From positions 496,001-560,000 of the forward strand of contig NZ_AP024650.1 of NCBI RefSeq assembly GCF_019977275.1: a DNA stretch of 64,000 bases. Reading direction: 5' to 3'. Below are positions 62,500 to 64,000 of the stretch, one piece after another; within the stretch, counting starts at the first letter, position 1; every line of letters begins with the position of its first letter. Both the position numbers and the translations under genes were made by a program. The notes beneath the pieces were generated by a model, which had not been told where the DNA came from, did not search any database, and saw only the letters and a program-made list of their open reading frames with translations. The stretch is from Arthrobacter sp. StoSoilB19 (GTDB lineage Bacteria; Actinomycetota; Actinomycetes; Actinomycetales; Micrococcaceae).

Positions 62500-63174
62500 G
62501 TGAACCAAACGCCCGGCCTGCCAGACGAACCCCGCCACGAGCCCGGGGAGGCCGAGCCCGCAAAGGCGGAGGTCGGCGTCGGGCCCTGGGAAGGCGAACT
62601 GCCCGAAGGCGACCACTGGGACCCTGACCTCCTTGCCGACGGGGACCGCCGCAACGTCCTGGACAAGTACCGCTACTGGAAGCACGAAGCGATCGTGGCG
62701 GAGCTCGATTCCCGGCGGCACAACTTCCACGTGGCCATCGAGAACTGGCAGCACGACCTGAACATCGGCACGGTGGTGCGCACCGCCAACGCCTTCCTCG
62801 CCAAAGAGGTGCACATCATCGGCCGGCGGCGATGGAACCGCCGCGGCGCCATGGTCACCGACCGCTACCAGCACGTCCGCCACCACCCCACGGTCGAGGA
62901 CTTCGTCCAGTGGGCGCAGGGGGAGGGGCTGGCGATCATCGGCATCGATATCTTCCCGGACTCGGTTCCCCTGGAGACTTACGAGCTGCCGCGCGACTGC
63001 GTGCTGGTCTTCGGACAGGAGGGCCCGGGCCTGACCCCCGAAGTCCACCAGGCCGCCGCCGCCACCCTGTCCATCGAGCAGTTCGGCTCCACCCGGTCCA
63101 TCAACGCCGCCTCGGCAGCCGCCATCGCCATGCACGCCTGGATCCGGCGGCACGTGTTCAACCAGCACGTCTGA
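62500..63174 (+). CDS. SpoU/TrmH-family RNA 2'-O-methyltransferase
   Basis: 224 residues, knotted SPOUT domain: NWQHDLNIGTVVRTANAF (motif 1), VLVFGQEGPGLTPEV (motif 2) and FGSTRSINAASAAAIAMHAW (motif 3). Methylates ribose in tRNA or rRNA with SAM. GTG start 6 nt after TAGTGT, so possibly leaderless. Confidence 0.92.
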   Translation: MNQTPGLPDEPRHEPGEAEPAKAEVGVGPWEGELPEGDHWDPDLLADGDRRNVLDKYRYWKHEAIVAELDSRRHNFHVAIENWQHDLNIGTVVRTANAFLAKEVHIIGRRRWNRRGAMVTDRYQHVRHHPTVEDFVQWAQGEGLAIIGIDIFPDSVPLETYELPRDCVLVFGQEGPGLTPEVHQAAAATLSIEQFGSTRSINAASAAAIAMHAWIRRHVFNQHV

Positions 63175-63218
63175 GTGTTACTGAGCGGTGACCCGAAACA
63201 CCCTCGTGGTCCGGGAAT

Positions 63219-63238
63219 GGCTAGGATGGTGCCTAGCC
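63219..63238. promoter_or_regulatory. 20-bp dyad over the fba -10 region
   Basis: GGCTAGG-ATGGTG-CCTAGCC includes TAGGAT, a likely -10 for the aldolase gene 60 bp downstream. A repressor or a leader hairpin could use it. Confidence 0.55.
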
Positions 63239-63296
63239 GTAAGCGGTCTACTTGAGGGTCTTCCACCCACAGACGAAACTCAGCAGAGGAGCCAGC

Positions 63297-64000
63297 ATGC
63301 CCATTGCAACCCCAGAGATCTACTCCGAAATGATCGACCGCGCGAAGGCGGGCGGCTTCGCATACCCGGCCGTGAACGTCACGTCCTCGCAGACGCTCAA
63401 CGCAGCGCTCCGCGGCTTCGCCGAGGCGGAGTCCGACGGCATCGTCCAGGTTTCCACCGGCGGTGCGGCCTACTGGTCCGGCGCATCCACCAAGGACATG
63501 GTTGCCGGTTCCCTGGGCTTCGCAGCCTTCGCCCGCGAAGTAGCCAAGAACTACGGCGTCAACGTCGCCCTGCACACGGACCACTGCCCCAAGGACAAGC
63601 TGGACGGTTTCGTCCTGCCCCTGCTGGCTGCTTCCGAGGCTGAGGTCAAGGCCGGCCGGAACCCGCTGTTCAACTCCCACATGTGGGACGGCTCCGCCGA
63701 GACCCTCCAGGAAAACCTGCGCATCGCCCGCGAACTGCTCGGCCGCACTGCTGCCGCCAAGATGATCCTCGAAGTGGAGATCGGCACCGTTGGCGGCGAG
63801 GAGGACGGCGTGGAAAACGCCATCAACGACAAGCTGTACACCACCGTTGAGGACGCCCTGGCCACCATCGATGCCCTGGGCTCCGGTGAAAACGGCCGCT
63901 ACATCACGGCCCTGACCTTCGGCAACGTCCACGGCGTCTACAAGCCCGGCGGCGTCAAGCTCCGCCCGGAGATCCTCAAGGACATCCAGGCCCAGGTGGG
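63297..64000 (+). CDS. fba: Class II fructose-bisphosphate aldolase, 3' end cut by window
   Basis: Zinc aldolase of glycolysis and gluconeogenesis. Visible residues 1-234: GGFAYPAVNVTSSQTLNA start, HTDHCPKDKLD (zinc His), EVEIGTVGGEEDG (second ligand region) and TFGNVHGVYKPGG. AGAGGAG precedes the ATG. About 110 residues lie beyond the window. Confidence 0.95.
   Translation, partial: MPIATPEIYSEMIDRAKAGGFAYPAVNVTSSQTLNAALRGFAEAESDGIVQVSTGGAAYWSGASTKDMVAGSLGFAAFAREVAKNYGVNVALHTDHCPKDKLDGFVLPLLAASEAEVKAGRNPLFNSHMWDGSAETLQENLRIARELLGRTAAAKMILEVEIGTVGGEEDGVENAINDKLYTTVEDALATIDALGSGENGRYITALTFGNVHGVYKPGGVKLRPEILKDIQAQV

Overview
The window is high-GC, densely packed bacterial chromosome. Short intergenic gaps, 4-bp ATGA/GTGA gene overlaps, GTG starts, likely leaderless promoters and families such as HbpS-like sensors, GAF-ANTAR proteins, Asp23 operons and secreted NlpC/P60 proteins all point to an actinobacterium. 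Protein style fits Micrococcaceae, close to Arthrobacter or Pseudarthrobacter (inference from composition and families, not from a search). There is no rRNA, CRISPR array, insertion sequence or prophage. Both ends cut a gene: hutU on the left and fba on the right.

Layout. 1-12 kb: histidine catabolism (hutU, hutH, and hutG facing back). Between them lie an FAH-family hydrolase, a universal stress protein, a tripartite TctCBA transporter and a divergent CitA/CitB-type two-component system that probably senses its substrate. 12-17 kb: cation/proton antiporter, NCS2 purine permease, CopC-like secreted protein, a very small flavoprotein. 17-24 kb: tandem universal stress protein, a PEP-synthase/rifampicin-phosphotransferase-like enzyme, a LolA-like secreted protein and an ABC-2 exporter. 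24-29 kb (minus strand): NlpC/P60 peptidoglycan hydrolase, CDF metal exporter, minimal metallopeptidase, EamA transporter, PHP phosphoesterase. 29-30 kb: tRNA-Glu, tRNA-Asp, tRNA-Phe with a clear promoter and terminator, then about 650 bp of non-coding sequence leading to a secreted levansucrase.

32-34 kb: a five-gene Asp23/Gls24 cell-envelope operon. 34-41 kb: an alpha-glucoside module (GH13 glucosidase, binding protein, two permeases, LacI regulator) with a LacI-type operator in its divergent promoter and a similar site before the levansucrase. 41-47 kb: an unrecognised protein, exonuclease III, a three-gene valine-degradation operon, DedA, and a TipA-like MerR regulator. 47-51 kb: cold-shock protein, then a two-component system divergent from a secreted HbpS/GlcG-like protein, resembling the HbpS-SenS-SenR sensor of Streptomyces. 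51-56 kb: a short-chain fatty acid / acetoacetate operon (CoA transferase A, AtoE, CoA transferase B, thiolase) divergent from an IclR regulator. 57-64 kb: NAD synthetase, an FAD monooxygenase read in frame into orotate phosphoribosyltransferase, GAF-ANTAR and STAS-like regulators, a Tat-exported serine hydrolase, a HAD phosphatase, an RNA methyltransferase and class II fructose-bisphosphate aldolase.

Nothing here is a large mobile or defence island. The least ordinary points are the monooxygenase-PyrE continuous ORF, the HbpS-like three-part sensor, the RPH-like enzyme beside stress proteins and an exporter, the self-contained MerR promoter with hexamer repeats, and the structured leader region before the levansucrase.
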